From: Campylobacteraceae bacterium
Lineage (GTDB): Bacteria > Campylobacterota > Campylobacteria > Campylobacterales > Arcobacteraceae
Assembly: GCA_013215945.1 (NCBI GenBank)
Contig: JABSOM010000012.1
Location: 48,653 to 112,652 of the forward strand
Length of the DNA: 64,000 bases
Direction of reading: 5' to 3'
Shown here: positions 62,915 to 64,000 of the stretch, one piece after another
How positions within the stretch are numbered: position 1 is the stretch's first letter
Layout of the letters: every line of letters starts with the position of its first letter
Made by a program: the position numbers and the translations under genes
The notes under the pieces: model-generated
The model's database searches: none
What the model saw: only the letters and a program-made list of their open reading frames with translations
What the model was told of the DNA's origin: nothing

Positions 62915-63805
62915 TTGAAAAAAATCTTATGCATTGCACTTGGTTTAAGTGCACTATATTTACCAAATGTTTTAGCAAATAATACCAATACTCTTCTTGA
63001 AAAAAAGGAAGTATTAGTAGGTTATTATGGTCGTCCAAATACAGCATCCCTTGGAATACTTGGGCAAAGTAGTATTAAAGAACTGGTTGTTAAAATGAAA
63101 AACAAGTCAAAATACTATTCAGAGGAATTAAACAATAGTATTAATGTAAAAATGGCTTTTCATTTAATTTATGCACTGGCAACAAAAGATCCAGGAAATG
63201 ATAATGATTATATCTTGAATTTGGGTGAGAAAACAGTAATGAAGTATATAAAAGCTGCAAAAGAAGAAGGTTTTGCAGTAATAATAGATTTACAACTGGG
63301 AACACAAACACCTTTAGAAGCGGTACTTCCTGTTCTTAAATATCTTAAGTATGATAATGTACATTTAGCTATTGATCCAGAATTTAAAATACCTACTCAC
63401 AGACGTTATCCGCCAGGACGTTATATTGGTCATATTTTTGGAAAAGATTTAAATGCTGCACAAGAAGTTATGAATGATTATTTAGAAAAAAACAATATAC
63501 AAGAAAAAAGAAATCTTATTGTACATATGTTTCATAAAAGAATGTTAAGAGAAAAAGACTCTGTTAAAAATTATGAAAAGATTAATTTGATTTATAATAT
63601 TGATGGACATGGACAAGCTGGTTCAAAAATTAAAATCTATAATGGTTTATTCAATGAAACATCTTCTTTAGTTGCAAGTAGTGGTTTTAAGATCTTTTAT
63701 AATGCAGATATCAAACCCTTAATGACTCCCAAACAAATCCTTGGTTTAGAAGCTATAGGAAGCAGAAAAATACAAATACAACCCACATACATTAATTATC
63801 AATAA
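62915..63805 (+). CDS. Exported protein of unknown function, 296 aa
   Basis: I do not recognise the family with certainty. The start is TTG with AAAGGAG nearby. A signal peptide (ILCIALGLSALYLPNVLANN) is present. The body has alternating strands and helices reminiscent of a TIM barrel: EVLVGYYGRPNTASLGILGQ, VKMAFHLIYALATKDPGN, GFAVIIDLQLGTQTPLEAVL, NVHLAIDPEFKIPTHRRYPP, ERNL-like KRNLIVHMFHKRMLREKD, and NLIYNIDGHGQAG. The acidic IDPEF and IDGHG positions could be catalytic, as in carbohydrate-acting enzymes. It is a single gene. Confidence 0.6.
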   Translation: MKKILCIALGLSALYLPNVLANNTNTLLEKKEVLVGYYGRPNTASLGILGQSSIKELVVKMKNKSKYYSEELNNSINVKMAFHLIYALATKDPGNDNDYILNLGEKTVMKYIKAAKEEGFAVIIDLQLGTQTPLEAVLPVLKYLKYDNVHLAIDPEFKIPTHRRYPPGRYIGHIFGKDLNAAQEVMNDYLEKNNIQEKRNLIVHMFHKRMLREKDSVKNYEKINLIYNIDGHGQAGSKIKIYNGLFNETSSLVASSGFKIFYNADIKPLMTPKQILGLEAIGSRKIQIQPTYINYQ

Positions 63806-63810
63806 AAATC

Positions 63811-63839
63811 TTATAGTAAGCATTTATAGCTTGCTATAA
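63811..63839 (+). terminator. Terminator-like hairpin after the exported protein gene
   Basis: TTATAGTAAGC (63811-63821) pairs with GCTTGCTATAA (63829-63839), an 11-base stem with one wobble pair and a 7-base loop, just after the stop codon. A T-run does not follow closely, so it is a likely but not ideal terminator. Confidence 0.5.
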
Positions 63840-63927
63840 ACATATTAATTGTTTAAGAGTAGATCTTTTAAAAATATATTTAGTATTAAATTGATTGTGT
63901 TTTGAATATATTGGAGATTAAATTTTT

Positions 63928-64000
63928 TGGTTGCGGAAACAGGATTTGAACCTGTGACCTACGGGTTATGAGCCCGTCGAGCTACCGTGCTGCTCTATTC
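63928..64000 (-). tRNA. Initiator tRNA-Met (CAT), 5' end cut by the window
   Basis: On the minus strand the sequence shows AGAGCAGCACGGTAGCTCGA (D arm), the anticodon arm CGGGCTCATAACCCG with three G-C pairs next to the loop, AGGTC, the T arm CAGGTTCAAATCCTG, acceptor TTCCGCA and encoded CCA (63928-63930). The GGG/CCC anticodon stem is the hallmark of initiator tRNA. The first few acceptor bases (expected CGCG) lie beyond 64000. Confidence 0.93.

Overview
The window looks like a chromosomal segment of a low-GC Campylobacterota bacterium, most likely an Arcobacter relative. This rests on the A/T-rich codon use, short AAGGA-type ribosome binding sites, the tightly overlapping genes, and the mix of gene families: HemN-type CPO, an NaChBac/NavAb-family channel, many two-component and chemotaxis genes, and DsbB/DsbA/TlpA. 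The genus is an inference. No rRNA or phage gene is present. The one RNA gene is an initiator tRNA-Met cut by the right edge.

Layout. 0-10 kb: a small unknown gene, an RND tripartite efflux operon (adaptor, pump, TolC-like channel) followed by outer-membrane phospholipase A, a GntR regulator, and a YeiH-type exporter with a LysR regulator read the other way. 10-17.7 kb: a NUDIX hydrolase and an arsenosugar-type cluster. The cluster holds a fused radical-SAM (ArsS) and arsenite methyltransferase (ArsM) protein, two arsenosugar-type glycosyltransferases, a mercuric-reductase-like flavoprotein, a TVP38 membrane protein and a methylthioribose kinase homologue. 17.7-24.5 kb: a CheY-like protein, a histidine kinase/OmpR-type pair, BluB, a P460-like cytochrome, YajQ, and a DUF1501/DUF1800 secreted pair.

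24.5-37.2 kb is an accessory island without a recognisable transposase or integrase. It is bracketed by inverted copies of a roughly 250-base repeat that can fold into conserved hairpins. A second short motif, around AGTGGAGATT and AGGGGTGTAAA, sits at the cassette boundaries. Cargo: a threonine-aldolase-like enzyme, a VOC protein, a cystathionine gamma-synthase-like enzyme, two small unknown genes, and a two-gene signalling system. That system is a 1751-residue protein joining an N-terminal GHKL-like ATPase, phosphoribosyltransferase-like domains and a C-terminal histidine-kinase core, with an abutting receiver-domain partner. It is the best candidate here for an undescribed system.

37.3-49.5 kb is housekeeping and transport: uraA and upp (divergent), hemN, a voltage-gated channel with an unusually acidic selectivity filter, a metallo-beta-lactamase/cyclic-nucleotide-like sensor protein, a purine phosphoribosyltransferase with its permease, and an aminotransferase divergent from an AraC regulator. 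49.5-64 kb is rich in signalling and redox genes: a CHASE/PAS kinase with a small membrane protein and a LexA-like S24 protein, a TlpA/DsbA/DsbB operon, a GAF-GGDEF cyclase, a GAF kinase, an FAD monooxygenase, a double-Cache chemoreceptor, a methyltransferase, a DUF302 protein, a secreted unknown protein and the tRNA.

All functional calls come from reading motifs by eye; no database search was run.
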